From the NCBI GenBank assembly GCA_040218875.1, contig JAVJQP010000014.1: a stretch of DNA of 64,000 nt; one strand, written 5' to 3'. Made by a program: the position numbers and the translations under genes. The notes under the pieces are model-generated. The model did no database searches. It saw nothing but the letters and a program-made list of their open reading frames with translations, and was not told the origin of the DNA. The DNA is from Coleofasciculus sp937127375. GTDB taxonomy: Bacteria; Cyanobacteriota; Cyanobacteriia; Cyanobacteriales; Coleofasciculaceae. Below, in pieces: positions 43,746 to 52,781 of this stretch (position 1 is its first letter; every line of letters starts with the position of its first letter).

Positions 43746-44618
43746 CTAAACTTTTGTCGGAACACTCTTCCTAAAGAAACTCTTCCAATTTTTAGACGAG
43801 AAAAGATAATCTCGAATTACAGCAAAACAGCGCAGACGTTTAGACCAAGTTAAGGGAGATTTCAGCACCGCTTTAATATATCCACTTACACTGCGAGGAC
43901 GTAGCAACTTTGAGCGTTGAATCGCTTTCGGATCAATCCACGCCTCCCGTTCTGATGCAGATAACCGACTGGACTGTTCTGCATGACAACGCCGGAAAAA
44001 TAAGCACTCTGGAATCTCCCGGAAACGTCCCATTAAACTGAGTTCAACCAGTAACAGTCTATCTGAACCGTAATAGGGAGCAATTCGAGACGTTTTTCTA
44101 AGAATATCGGTGCGGATCAGTCCAAACACTTCCAAGCACCAAAAATGAGAAAGCACTCCCTGAAACCGTTTCTCAGGCTTCTGGGAATTTAGGTTGGGTG
44201 AAGTATTTGCTTTCCACCATTTTCGTCCATCCGGTTTGGTGAACATCGTCTGAGAACAGGAGAGAACTGCCCCCGGATCATGGTCAAGAACTTCGACACA
44301 ACCTGCTAAGAATGTTGGCGCACAGACATCATCATGGGCTGCCCATTTAAAGTATTCACCTACGGCTAAGTCAACCACCAGGTTGAAATTCCAAGAAGCC
44401 CCCCGATTTTCATCGTGTCGATAGTAACGAATACGTGAATCTTTTGCTGCATAAGACCGACAAATTTCCTCAGTGTTATCTGTTGAAGCATTATCGGAAA
44501 TGATTAGCTCAAAATCGGTGAAGGTTTGAGCCAAGATTGAATCAATGGCTTCTCGGAGAAACGGTTCGCCATTATATACAGGTAGACCAATACTGACGCG
44601 AGGTTTATTTTTACTCAT
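43746..44618 (-). CDS. Glycosyltransferase family 2
   Basis: About 290 residues. The GT2 fold is clear: VSIGLPVYNGEPFLREAIDS, the LIISDNASTDNT nucleotide loop and the metal-binding AAHDD. It probably adds a sugar to a surface polysaccharide. A frame opens at GTG 44645, but AGGAG on the minus strand is placed for ATG 44618. It lies between two methyltransferases in a minus-strand cluster. Confidence 0.88.
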   Translation of the reverse strand: MSKNKPRVSIGLPVYNGEPFLREAIDSILAQTFTDFELIISDNASTDNTEEICRSYAAKDSRIRYYRHDENRGASWNFNLVVDLAVGEYFKWAAHDDVCAPTFLAGCVEVLDHDPGAVLSCSQTMFTKPDGRKWWKANTSPNLNSQKPEKRFQGVLSHFWCLEVFGLIRTDILRKTSRIAPYYGSDRLLLVELSLMGRFREIPECLFFRRCHAEQSSRLSASEREAWIDPKAIQRSKLLRPRSVSGYIKAVLKSPLTWSKRLRCFAVIRDYLFSSKNWKSFFRKSVPTKV

Positions 44619-44674
44619 TGTTTCTTTCTCCTGTAGTTGATGCACATCCCTCTACTTAAGCTGTGAATAATTTA

Positions 44675-45955
44675 TTATCCCAGAGGAATAATCTCTGGAT
44701 TCACGCCCATCTGATCAAGCATTCCTTTGATTTCCTGACTATAAATCGGATTCATCACGATGACTTGATCCGGTTGATACGCTTTGAGAAATTCCGGCGA
44801 CATAATTTCCTTACCTAAGCCAGGAATAAATTTACCGTGACGATAAGGATTAATATCAACGATGTATTGAATCGAATCAGGTATGTTTAACGTTGTTAGG
44901 AATGCGACGCATTTTGAGCCTGACCCCCAAATAACTACTCGTTTTCCCTGCTGTTGGGTCTGGTGTAAATGGTTCCGCCACTGCTCTAACTTGCCGTTGA
45001 TATGAGTGACAAAATGGTTGATATCCTCCTTCATCTGGGCGATACTTTCTTCTAAGGGGTGTATTTGGGTAGAGGAAGTCGCGACAGGTCGGGCTTCAAT
45101 CAGTAGATATTGCTCACCATAAGCTCGATACAAATCCGTTACCTCAAAGCCACAGGAACGGAACAAACGTGCTAGTGATCCCGGCGTAAAATAAGAACAA
45201 TGTTCATAGTAAATATCCTCGAATGCTAAATCGGTTAAAATGCGGCTGGTGCAGGGAATTTCAAAGAAGATAGCCGTATGGGTACGAGAACCAATCGAAC
45301 GCCTTACGGTACTGACAAATTCGGCGGTGGGATGAATATGTTCTAGCGTATGACGACAACAAATAAAGTCGCCCACATACTCTGTATGATGTTCTGAATA
45401 ATACTCCTGAATAAAGCGCACTCGGTCATTCGCTTCACTCAGAACCCGTCCGGTTACTACACTCGGATCAATCCCCACACCGCGATTATGTCCCAATTCA
45501 CACATTAGCAACAGGAAATCTCCTTTGCTACAACCAATTTCTACAATATCTTTGTCATGTAAATCGTATTTCTCAATTAAGCGATGGGCTAAATTGAGTG
45601 CAAACTTATTGAATGTAGGTGAAAAACTCTGTTGGTCTTCATAATTGGGCGCATAAGCAGCAACTTTCGCGTCATACGCTGTATTCGTGATGAAGCCACA
45701 ATGGTGGCAAAATCCTAACACAATATCACCGCAAGGAAAGTCCAACGCTTCCTGCTGGGTGGGTAACATCAAACAACTATGAACGGGAACATTTTGCACT
45801 TCATAGAATGTTGATAGTTCTTGATGTCCACAGTTAGGACAGGTATTGTCTGTACAGTCCTTAACGTGATTTTTTTTATCCTTTGGGCGGAGTTGTTGTG
45901 GAATCATTGTTTTAAGTAGGTGGACACAATTAACGTGAACGGTGAAGATTGTCAT
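44675..45955 (-). CDS. Class I SAM methyltransferase with zinc-finger N-terminus (2)
   Basis: A 426-residue paralogue of the 42400-43587 gene. The zinc pairs CPNCGH and CHHCGF, motif I IVEIGCSKGDFLLLM and the C-terminal VVIWGSGSKCVAFLTTL correspond one to one. The extra N-terminal ~16 residues may be artefactual, because ATG at 45907 is an alternative start downstream of a TCATTAG repeat. Substrate unknown; the context points to a sugar. Confidence 0.84.
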   Translation of the reverse strand: MTIFTVHVNCVHLLKTMIPQQLRPKDKKNHVKDCTDNTCPNCGHQELSTFYEVQNVPVHSCLMLPTQQEALDFPCGDIVLGFCHHCGFITNTAYDAKVAAYAPNYEDQQSFSPTFNKFALNLAHRLIEKYDLHDKDIVEIGCSKGDFLLLMCELGHNRGVGIDPSVVTGRVLSEANDRVRFIQEYYSEHHTEYVGDFICCRHTLEHIHPTAEFVSTVRRSIGSRTHTAIFFEIPCTSRILTDLAFEDIYYEHCSYFTPGSLARLFRSCGFEVTDLYRAYGEQYLLIEARPVATSSTQIHPLEESIAQMKEDINHFVTHINGKLEQWRNHLHQTQQQGKRVVIWGSGSKCVAFLTTLNIPDSIQYIVDINPYRHGKFIPGLGKEIMSPEFLKAYQPDQVIVMNPIYSQEIKGMLDQMGVNPEIIPLG

Positions 45956-46058
45956 TAGTCATTAGTCATTCGTCATTTCTCCCTTGTCTTCTTGTTACCT
46001 TCTCCCCCTTGTCTTGTCCCAACCAGAAAAGAAAAAACCTACATCTGTAAGGTGTGTC

Positions 46059-46118
46059 GTGGCGGGTTTCATGACTATCGTTTCTGACATCACCCCGATG
46101 TAACTAAACCCGCCCCGA
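46059..46118 (+). repeat. GGGCGGGTTT-type element, diverged copy
   Basis: GGCGGGTTT at 46061-46069 and AAACCCGCC at 46105-46113 bracket a ~35-bp core. It is part of the 360-bp gap that splits the sugar cluster. Confidence 0.65.
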
Positions 46119-46131
46119 CTAAGGGTAAGAG

Positions 46132-46263
46132 TAAGTTGTCATGCATTTAAATTGGGAATGGGTAGCGAGCAAGATGCTCAATTCAATGTAGCGAGCAAGA
46201 TGCTCGCACTACGGCAAGGATTTCGCTATTATTGACATTAAGGTTTAAATGCCGAACAGCTTA
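46132..46263 (+). mobile_element. MITE-like element, copy 2
   Basis: A 132-bp element with terminal inverted repeats TAAGTTGTCATGCATTTAAA and TTTAAATGCCGAACAGCTTA. It is the reverse complement of the 15139-15245 copy plus an internal tandem duplication of about 25 bp (AGCGAGCAAGATGCTC appears twice). It lies between two methyltransferase genes. Confidence 0.75.
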
Positions 46264-46288
46264 TTGCTCCTTCGCTTCTCCTGTTCCC

Positions 46289-46309
46289 AGACGTTCCACC
46301 AGAACGTCT
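46289..46309. repeat. Inverted repeat AGACGTTC/GAACGTCT
   Basis: An 8-bp perfect stem with a 5-base loop, member of the AGACGT palindrome family. It lies 7 bp from the stop codon of the third methyltransferase gene and could act as a transcript end. Confidence 0.6.
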
Positions 46310-46315
46310 CTACGA

Positions 46316-47548
46316 CTAAACGACTGTGGGGCAAGGAATGGGAATAATAAACTTACCTCCTTTCTGTCGATACTCCTCTTGTTGGCGCAAAATTTCATCG
46401 GCAAAATTCCAGGCGAGGAGTAAAACGTAGTCTGGCGTATCCTCTAGCAGTTTCGAGGGGGGGAAAATTGGCAAATGATTACCTCCCATATAGCGCCCAT
46501 GTTTAAACGGATTCAAGTCAACGACAAAATCAACCAGTTGCTGATTAATGCCGATGTAACTGAGTAATGTTGTGGCTTTAGCTGCCGCACCATAAGCGGC
46601 GATGGTTTTGCCATTTTGTTTAATATCCTGGAGAATTGCTAACAGAGAACGCTTGATTTCCGAGACGCGATCGCTAAACTTGTGATAGTATTCAATTCGA
46701 TCAACGCCCTGCTCGGCTTCTTGTTGCAACAATGTCTGCACAGATTCACCAATGGCTTCCCTCGGTTCCACAAACAGGCGCAATGAACCCCCATGAATCG
46801 CAACCCGTTGAATCTGATTCAGAAACAGGGAATGCCTTCTGAACAGTTTGTCTAAAGCGGTGACAGAGAAATAACACAGATGCTGGTGATAAATCGTGTC
46901 AAATTCACAATGTTCAACCAAGTCAACCAAATACGGCACCTCGATAACCGCAACACCGGTTTCTTTTAACAGTGAGTGAATTCCTGCCACAAAGCCATTT
47001 AAATCCGGGACATGGGCTAAAACATTATTAGCCAGAAAAACATCCGCAACCTGTCCCTCTTCTTCTCGCAGTTGCTTGGCTAAATCTTGAGTAAAGAATG
47101 TACAAAGCGTAGGAATCCCAGCGTTTTTGGCAGCTGCCGCAGGTCCAGAGGCGGGGTCAATGCCTAACACGGGAATCCCCTGTTCCACAAAGTTTTTTAG
47201 CATATACCCGTCATTACTCGCGGCTTCGACGACAAGACTCTCGGAATTTAATTGCCGCGATTCAATCAAGGCTTTCGCACTATCCCCAAAGTGGTTCAGT
47301 AGGGATTTGGAAACAGAGGAGAAATAGGGATAATCTCGACAAAAGAGAATTTCTGGGGGAACCGTTTTGGTAATCTGTACCAGAGAGCATTGGGGGCAAA
47401 ATACCAAGTCTAGGGACTCGATTATCTCCGGTTGGTCAAGTTGCTCTTTGGTTAACAGGGCATCGGCTAGAGGTGTTTTGCCAAAGGATAAAATTGGCTC
47501 TAGTTTAGTATAGCCACAAGAACGGCAGGCGATCGCAGAGTCACTCAT
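46316..47548 (-). CDS. Sugar C-methyltransferase-like protein (3)
   Basis: A 410-residue class I methyltransferase of the NovU/TylCIII C-methyltransferase type. The zinc pairs are CRSCGY and CPQCSL, the SAM region is LVVEAASNDGYMLKNF, and a central HGGSLRLFVEP is typical of sugar C-methyltransferases. It lies directly after an SDR gene and rfbF. It probably methylates a CDP- or dTDP-keto-sugar. Confidence 0.87.
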   Translation of the reverse strand: MSDSAIACRSCGYTKLEPILSFGKTPLADALLTKEQLDQPEIIESLDLVFCPQCSLVQITKTVPPEILFCRDYPYFSSVSKSLLNHFGDSAKALIESRQLNSESLVVEAASNDGYMLKNFVEQGIPVLGIDPASGPAAAAKNAGIPTLCTFFTQDLAKQLREEEGQVADVFLANNVLAHVPDLNGFVAGIHSLLKETGVAVIEVPYLVDLVEHCEFDTIYHQHLCYFSVTALDKLFRRHSLFLNQIQRVAIHGGSLRLFVEPREAIGESVQTLLQQEAEQGVDRIEYYHKFSDRVSEIKRSLLAILQDIKQNGKTIAAYGAAAKATTLLSYIGINQQLVDFVVDLNPFKHGRYMGGNHLPIFPPSKLLEDTPDYVLLLAWNFADEILRQQEEYRQKGGKFIIPIPCPTVV

Positions 47549-47565
47549 AACAAATCCTCCTTCGA

Positions 47566-48615
47566 TTACACCAAGGATGGTGCAGACGTTACAGTATGCC
47601 AGCGCAGGTTGGCATCGAGTTCACCCTGACTCAACAGGTGTTGAATATGGGCAATCCGTTGATATTTCATCCCCTCAAACTCATCCAGCGTTAAGCCGAT
47701 TTTCTGATAGGCGGTGTAGAGTTCTTTTGCCCCCCGTCGCGCATTCCATTGGGGTTGGAACTCCGGTAACGTTTGGGCGATTTTGCTACAGTCCACCCGA
47801 TAACAGCGCTTATCGGGTCCAGCATCTTTGGCATATTCAATGCGACAACCGGGTACTGTTTGTTGGACAATCTCCGCTAAATCCCGAATCCGATAGTTGT
47901 CTTGATTACGTCCCACATTAAAGGCTTGATTGTGAATCACCTCACGGGGAGCATGGAGTACCGCAATAAAGGCTCGTGAGATATCTTCGATATGAACAAT
48001 GGGACGCCACGGGGTACCGTCACTCTTGATATAAACTTGACCTGTGGTAAATGCCCAAGCCACTAAATTGTTGAGTACCAAGTCAAACCGTAAGCGGGGT
48101 GATACACCGTAAGCTGTGGCATTCCGCAAAAAAGTCGGACTAAAAGTATCGTCAGCCAGTTGACTAATATCTTGTTCAGTACGGACTTTGGAAATGCCAT
48201 AAGGCGTCACTGGGTTAAATGTGGATTGTTCATTTAACCAGTTATCTCCCGATGCACCATAATTACTGCACGAGGAGGAAAAAATAAACCGGGGAACACC
48301 TGCGGCTTTGGCAAGTTTGGCTAGATGCACTGAGGCGAGATGATTAATCTGATAGGTTAAGTTGGGGTTTAAGTTACCTAAGGGGTCGTTGGAAAGACCT
48401 GCCAGGTGAAGAACAGCATCAAAGCCAACGCAATCGGACGCCTCAACCTCACGAATATCCTTTTTGAGTTCAGGGATGCTAACAATTCCTTCACCAAACG
48501 TGCATCGCTCAAATAAATCACTATCTAAGCCGATAACCTCATGTCCGTGGGCTAAAAGCATCGGCACCATGACAGTCCCGATGTAACCTTTATGACCTGT
48601 TAGGAGTAGACGCAT
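47566..48615 (-). CDS. NAD-dependent epimerase/dehydratase (extended SDR)
   Basis: A 349-residue nucleotide-sugar enzyme. The NAD motif is TGHKGYIGTVM near the N-terminus, the catalytic Tyr-x3-Lys is YGISK, and the serine lies in FSSSCSNYG. The substrate domain has WRPIVHIEDISRAF. It lies 17 bp upstream of the methyltransferase start and 63 bp downstream of rfbF, so it is in one operon. It could be the epimerase or dehydratase step on the CDP-sugar; a dedicated CDP-glucose 4,6-dehydratase is not seen in the window. Confidence 0.88.
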   Translation of the reverse strand: MRLLLTGHKGYIGTVMVPMLLAHGHEVIGLDSDLFERCTFGEGIVSIPELKKDIREVEASDCVGFDAVLHLAGLSNDPLGNLNPNLTYQINHLASVHLAKLAKAAGVPRFIFSSSCSNYGASGDNWLNEQSTFNPVTPYGISKVRTEQDISQLADDTFSPTFLRNATAYGVSPRLRFDLVLNNLVAWAFTTGQVYIKSDGTPWRPIVHIEDISRAFIAVLHAPREVIHNQAFNVGRNQDNYRIRDLAEIVQQTVPGCRIEYAKDAGPDKRCYRVDCSKIAQTLPEFQPQWNARRGAKELYTAYQKIGLTLDEFEGMKYQRIAHIQHLLSQGELDANLRWHTVTSAPSLV

Positions 48616-48678
48616 TATTTTTTTCCTTGAAAGCTTAGGTTAAATGAAACGATTGAACGGATAAAAATGACCGATTTG

Positions 48679-49533
48679 TCAATTTTTATGGCTTAACGTA
48701 TAGGAACGCTGGGTATTTTGACCGATTGCTAGAGTGGTCTGACTCACAGGCATTGAGGAGTCCTGCCAGGTTTTCCAGGGTGCATTACCATTCTGCCAAA
48801 GCCCTTCTAATAAGCGCTTATCCCGCAATGTATCCATACATTGCCAAAAATCAGTATGCTTATATGCCATAAGTTGCCCATCTTGCGCCAATCGCTCTAA
48901 TGGTTCTTTTTCCCATTGGGTATCGTCCCCATCGATATACTCAAATACCTCAGGTTCGAGGACGAAAAATGCCCCATTAATCCATCCTTCGCGAGTTTGA
49001 GGCTTTTCGGAAAATTCGACAATCTGATTGCCATCCAAATCTAAATGACCAAACCGGGCGGGTGGATGAACGGCGGTTAATGTGGCGAGTTTCCCATGAG
49101 CGCGATGGAACGCTAGGAGTTCTTGCACATTCAGGTTAGACACGCCGTCTCCCCAAGTGAGCATAAATGTCTGATTGCCTATATAGGGAGCAAGGCGTTT
49201 AATGCGACCCCCTGTATTCGTTGAGATTCCCGTCTCCACTAATTCCACTGTCCAATCCAGCACCGAATGGTTATTCATTTGAACTTGACCCGTGCCTAAG
49301 TTGACGGTGAGCTGCTCACTGTTCAATGAACAGTAGTCCACCATGTATTTCTTGATGACTGCCCCTTTGTAGCCGAGTGCGATGACAAAATCTTTGAAAC
49401 CATAGTGGGCATAGTGCATCATAATGTGCCAGAGAATCGGTTTGCCACCGATTTCCACCATTGGCTTCGGTTTGTTTTCGGTTTCTTCGGCGATGCGAGT
49501 TCCTAAACCACCAGCAAGCATAGCGACTTTCAT
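48679..49533 (-). CDS. rfbF: Glucose-1-phosphate cytidylyltransferase
   Basis: A 284-residue nucleotidyltransferase making CDP-glucose from CTP and glucose-1-phosphate. The signature KVAMLAGGLGTRIAEET, with PKPMVEIGGKPILWHIM, is diagnostic of RfbF; LTWGDGVSNLNV is the metal-binding part and FWQCMDTLRDKRLLEGLW ends the fold. It is the first gene of the minus-strand cluster and commits carbon to CDP-sugars. Confidence 0.94.
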   Translation of the reverse strand: MKVAMLAGGLGTRIAEETENKPKPMVEIGGKPILWHIMMHYAHYGFKDFVIALGYKGAVIKKYMVDYCSLNSEQLTVNLGTGQVQMNNHSVLDWTVELVETGISTNTGGRIKRLAPYIGNQTFMLTWGDGVSNLNVQELLAFHRAHGKLATLTAVHPPARFGHLDLDGNQIVEFSEKPQTREGWINGAFFVLEPEVFEYIDGDDTQWEKEPLERLAQDGQLMAYKHTDFWQCMDTLRDKRLLEGLWQNGNAPWKTWQDSSMPVSQTTLAIGQNTQRSYTLSHKN

Positions 49534-49922
49534 TTGAAATCTCTCCCTGATATCTTATTTTTCTGTCTTTAGAGACAAATCTACCAGAGATCATCTAAAA
49601 AGCAATTAGTTACTCTCTATTTTTATCAATTCTTTAATTAAGTTTATCTATAGAAAAAACTCATGCTGGCTTTAATGTCATGGGATTTTGACATTTTGGT
49701 TGACTTAAACAGAATATTGCGTTTTACATTAGCTTAATATTACTGTTTGTTACGTAACGCCAACTAGAGCAGAGGGTATGGGAACCTGAGACTGTTGACG
49801 AGTGAGACTAAGCGGATCGGCTGAAGTTTCCTCCCGTTTTACTCTTGCGATCGCGAAGACTGCTACGCTATATGAAGCAGGAACACGGCGACAACCATTG
49901 AGTAGGTGGGAATGTTGAGTAG
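49534..49922. promoter_or_regulatory. Divergent rfbF / yqeG control region
   Basis: A gene-free AT-rich gap of nearly 400 bp between divergent genes. It contains a palindrome GTTACGTAAC near 49750, a HIP1-like GCGATCGCGA near 49848 and a 17-bp tandem duplication (TTGAGTAGGTGGGAATG twice) running up to the yqeG start. Promoters for both genes should be here; none is sharp enough to call. Confidence 0.45.
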
Positions 49923-49928
49923 GTGGGA

Positions 49929-50540
49929 ATGAAATTACTGGCTGAGGACAAATCGCGGCTTATGTCTTGGGTATCAAACTTAGAAAAGATGGCTTGGGTA
50001 TCAAACTTGGAACCTGACTTAGTTCTGGAGGCTCCAATTGTGGGGTTAACCCGATATATCCTGCAACACTATAATCTTAAAGGATTAGTGCTAGATGTAG
50101 ACGAAACCTTAGTTCCTCTGAAAGCCTCCCAAGCCTCAGACGAACTCAGGGCGTGGGTTGAAGATATTCGATCAGTAGCGTCTCTGTGGTTAGTGAGTAA
50201 TAATCTGAGTGAGACGCGCATTGGTGGGATTGCTAACTCCCTGAATCTGCCTTATCTCCACGGTGCGGTTAAACCATCCCGACGCAAATTAAAACAAGCC
50301 GCCGCCGCCATGAATTTGCCAGTCGAACAAATTGCTATGGTAGGCGATCGCTTGTTTACAGATGTCTTGGCAGGTAACCGATTGGGAATGTTTACCATTC
50401 TCGTCGAACCGATGATAGATCCCTCTCAGACTACCTACTCTTCTCCGATTCGCGACTTTGAAGTCTGGATCACTCAAATTCTTGGCGTATCACTGCCCAG
50501 CAAGCAACATAACTTTACAAAAAATGATAAATCAAGATAA
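49929..50540 (+). CDS. YqeG-family HAD IIIA phosphatase
   Basis: About 203 residues. HAD motif I is LVLDVDETLVPL, motif II LVSNNLS, motif III KPSRRKLKQA, motif IV MVGDRLFTDVLAGNRLGM. YqeG proteins are HAD phosphatases; the plant relative dephosphorylates phosphatidylglycerol phosphate. The N-terminus has a short duplication (WVSNLE twice), and the second Met (ATG 49989) is where related proteins usually begin, so the first 20 residues may be extra. Confidence 0.86.
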   Translation: MKLLAEDKSRLMSWVSNLEKMAWVSNLEPDLVLEAPIVGLTRYILQHYNLKGLVLDVDETLVPLKASQASDELRAWVEDIRSVASLWLVSNNLSETRIGGIANSLNLPYLHGAVKPSRRKLKQAAAAMNLPVEQIAMVGDRLFTDVLAGNRLGMFTILVEPMIDPSQTTYSSPIRDFEVWITQILGVSLPSKQHNFTKNDKSR

Positions 50541-50672
50541 ACAGAAATATAAAGAAAAGATTATAAAAATGCAGGCAACCCAAAAATCATGAAATACTGA
50601 TAATAGTTCAAATGGGGTCAGCCATTATAAAGACCCTAACCATAATAAGAACACCTGTTATAATTCCATAGC

Positions 50673-50710
50673 GAGCGCCAAATCTTCTTGAATCAAGGGA
50701 TATGGCGCTC
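50673..50710. terminator. Hairpin in yqeG-proB gap
   Basis: GAGCGCCA at 50673-50680 pairs perfectly with TGGCGCTC at 50703-50710; TATTTTT follows at 50716. It is plausible as a transcript end for yqeG, though the loop is long. Confidence 0.45.
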
Positions 50711-50720
50711 TAATGTATTT

Positions 50721-50768
50721 TTCCCTGTTCCCTGTTCCCTGTTCCCCGTTCCCCGTTCCCCGTTCCCT
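50721..50768 (+). repeat. Heptamer tandem repeat
   Basis: TTCCCTG units change to TTCCCCG units just before the proB start, an example of unit divergence inside one tract. Confidence 0.8.
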
Positions 50769-50773
50769 CTCTA

Positions 50774-51889
50774 ATGACTAAAACAATTGTTGTCAAAGTG
50801 GGTACATCGAGTCTGACTCATCCAGAAACGGGTCAATTAGCGCTGTCAACGATTGCGATGCTAGTGGAAACGCTGACTAGGTTGCGTTCTTCTGGCTATG
50901 GTGTAGTCTTAGTCACCTCTGGCGCAGTGGGAGTTGGGTGTGGACGATTGGGATTAAAGACTCGTCCTAAAACCCTCGCCCTCAAGCAAGCTGTGGCGGC
51001 TGTAGGTCAGGGACGATTAATGCGAGTCTATGATGATTTATTTTCCAGTCTTGATCAAGCGATCGCGCAAATTTTGTTAAGCCGCCAAGACTTGGTACAG
51101 CGCAGTTGTTATGTTAATGCTTACGCGACATTTCGAGAACTGTTGCAGCTTGGCGTCATTCCTGTAGTTAATGAAAATGATACCGTCGCTGTCGAGGAAC
51201 TCAAATTTGGCGATAACGATACCCTTTCTGCAATGGTGGCGAGTTTAATCGAAGCCGATTGGTTATTCTTATTAACCGATGTTGATCGACTCTATTCGGC
51301 TGATCCGCGTCAAGTCCCTGATGCTGAACCGATTACCCTGGTTAACCGGATGGAAGAGTTAGCCGAACTTCAGATACAAACTGGGAAAGCGGGTTCTCAG
51401 TGGGGAACAGGGGGAATGGTAACCAAAATTACCGCCGCTAGAATTGCCACGAGTGCGGGAGTGAGAACCGTGATTACTCAAGGACGACACCCAGAAACCA
51501 TCGAAAAAATATTACAGGGAGAACCATTAGGAACGCAATTTGCCCCCCAACCGCGAACCGAAAACGCCCGTAAGCGTTGGATTGCTCACAGTTTAGTTCC
51601 GGCTGGCAAGCTGTATTTAGATCAGGGTGCAGTGACAGCAATTTGTCAAGGAGGGAAGTCTTTATTAGCCGCCGGAATTACCGCAGTTGAGGGTAATTTT
51701 AACGCCTCGGATGCGGTACAACTCTGTGATAGTCATGGCGTAGAAATGGCTAGAGGATTGGTCAACTACAGCAGTCTAGAATTACAGAAAATTCGGGGAC
51801 ATAAATCAGCCGACATTCCGGAAATTTTGGGCTACGGTGGGGCGGAAACAGTCGTGCATCGAGATAACCTGGTTTTGAGTAATGTCTGA
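50774..51889 (+). CDS. proB: Glutamate 5-kinase
   Basis: A 371-residue enzyme that phosphorylates glutamate in the first step of proline synthesis. The kinase domain has KVGTSSLTHPETG, TSGAVGVGCGRLGL, NENDTVAVEELKFGDND and the GTGGMVTKITAARIA loop. A C-terminal PUA domain (about 275-370) is present as in the full-length bacterial form. ATG at 50774. Confidence 0.96.
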   Translation: MTKTIVVKVGTSSLTHPETGQLALSTIAMLVETLTRLRSSGYGVVLVTSGAVGVGCGRLGLKTRPKTLALKQAVAAVGQGRLMRVYDDLFSSLDQAIAQILLSRQDLVQRSCYVNAYATFRELLQLGVIPVVNENDTVAVEELKFGDNDTLSAMVASLIEADWLFLLTDVDRLYSADPRQVPDAEPITLVNRMEELAELQIQTGKAGSQWGTGGMVTKITAARIATSAGVRTVITQGRHPETIEKILQGEPLGTQFAPQPRTENARKRWIAHSLVPAGKLYLDQGAVTAICQGGKSLLAAGITAVEGNFNASDAVQLCDSHGVEMARGLVNYSSLELQKIRGHKSADIPEILGYGGAETVVHRDNLVLSNV

Positions 51890-51958
51890 GATCACCGATC
51901 ACCGATCACCGATCAATGTGGGATAAAATTATATTGATTGGCTCAGTTTCTACGATAG

Positions 51959-52165
51959 CTGATCAAAAGAGCGATCGCGCAATGGTTGAACAATTGCTTT
52001 CATACAGTGCAACTCGATCCAGGCGAATCTGAAGCGATCGCTTTAGCACTGGAAATCAATGCTGACTTGTTACTCATTGATGAGCGTCGTGGTAGAACAG
52101 CAGCGAACCGTCTAGGTATCAGGATTACTGGTTTACTGGGAGTATTGGTGGAAGCCAAACAGTGA
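51959..52165 (+). pseudogene. DUF3368/PIN-like toxin, 5'-truncated
   Basis: A 68-codon frame without a good start reads LDPGESEAIALALE and LLLIDERRGRTAANRLGI, the conserved C-terminal half of DUF3368 (PIN-fold, VapC-like) proteins. The N-terminal half and the first catalytic Asp are missing; an in-frame stop lies right upstream. It is probably a remnant of a toxin-antitoxin pair. Confidence 0.65.
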
Positions 52166-52248
52166 TCGTTCATTCCTGCTGTTCGACCTTTACGAGGAAG
52201 TGCGATCTGCTTGACAACAGCTTTCATCTGTTCGTTGCAACAGGTTTG

Positions 52249-52545
52249 TTAGGTTCGCGTCTGCCACGATTTTGGATCTCGCCTACTGTGAAAAATTGCT
52301 GTCACAATTACCCGACTCGATACAATCCGATAATACACAGCGTAGGGAAAGCGTCGCACCACCGCCCGTCGCACATCACGATATACCACTGCATAGGACT
52401 CTGGCATTTGACAAATTCGATTTAGCATCTCGTCCACACAGTCCAAAAACTCATCACCAAGTCCTGCTTGTTGGCTCTCGTACCAACTGTACGCCTCATC
52501 AAGTTCTTCGCGAACTTCTGGACGAAATACTAATGCATAATTCCT
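52249..52545 (-). pseudogene. ParE/RelE-type toxin with lost start codon
   Basis: The frame from 52545 reads NYALVFRPEVREELDEAYSW and ends RDPKSWQTRT, a full ParE-fold toxin of about 98 residues. The codon where ATG is expected is AGG, and the next in-frame start (TTG at 52446) would drop a third of the protein. Just upstream in another frame LLTWEEIKASIKR resembles the end of an addiction-module antitoxin. The pair is likely dead. Confidence 0.6.
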
Positions 52546-52781
52546 CGTGGTCTCTTAATCGATGCTTTGATTTCCTCCCAAGTCAGTAAATATAGCGGAC
52601 AGGGTTTTGCCCATGATGCGATAGCGCAAGCGCTGCTGCAAAGCAGATCGCTCTTTGGGTACTGGTAAAGGCGATCGTTGTTTTACCGGATCATCTCTAC
52701 TGTATGCGGATGGTGGTGTTGCTAGTGAATAATGAGATGTTGGGTTTCCTTAGTCAACCCAACCTATGGCTGTCGCGGTTA

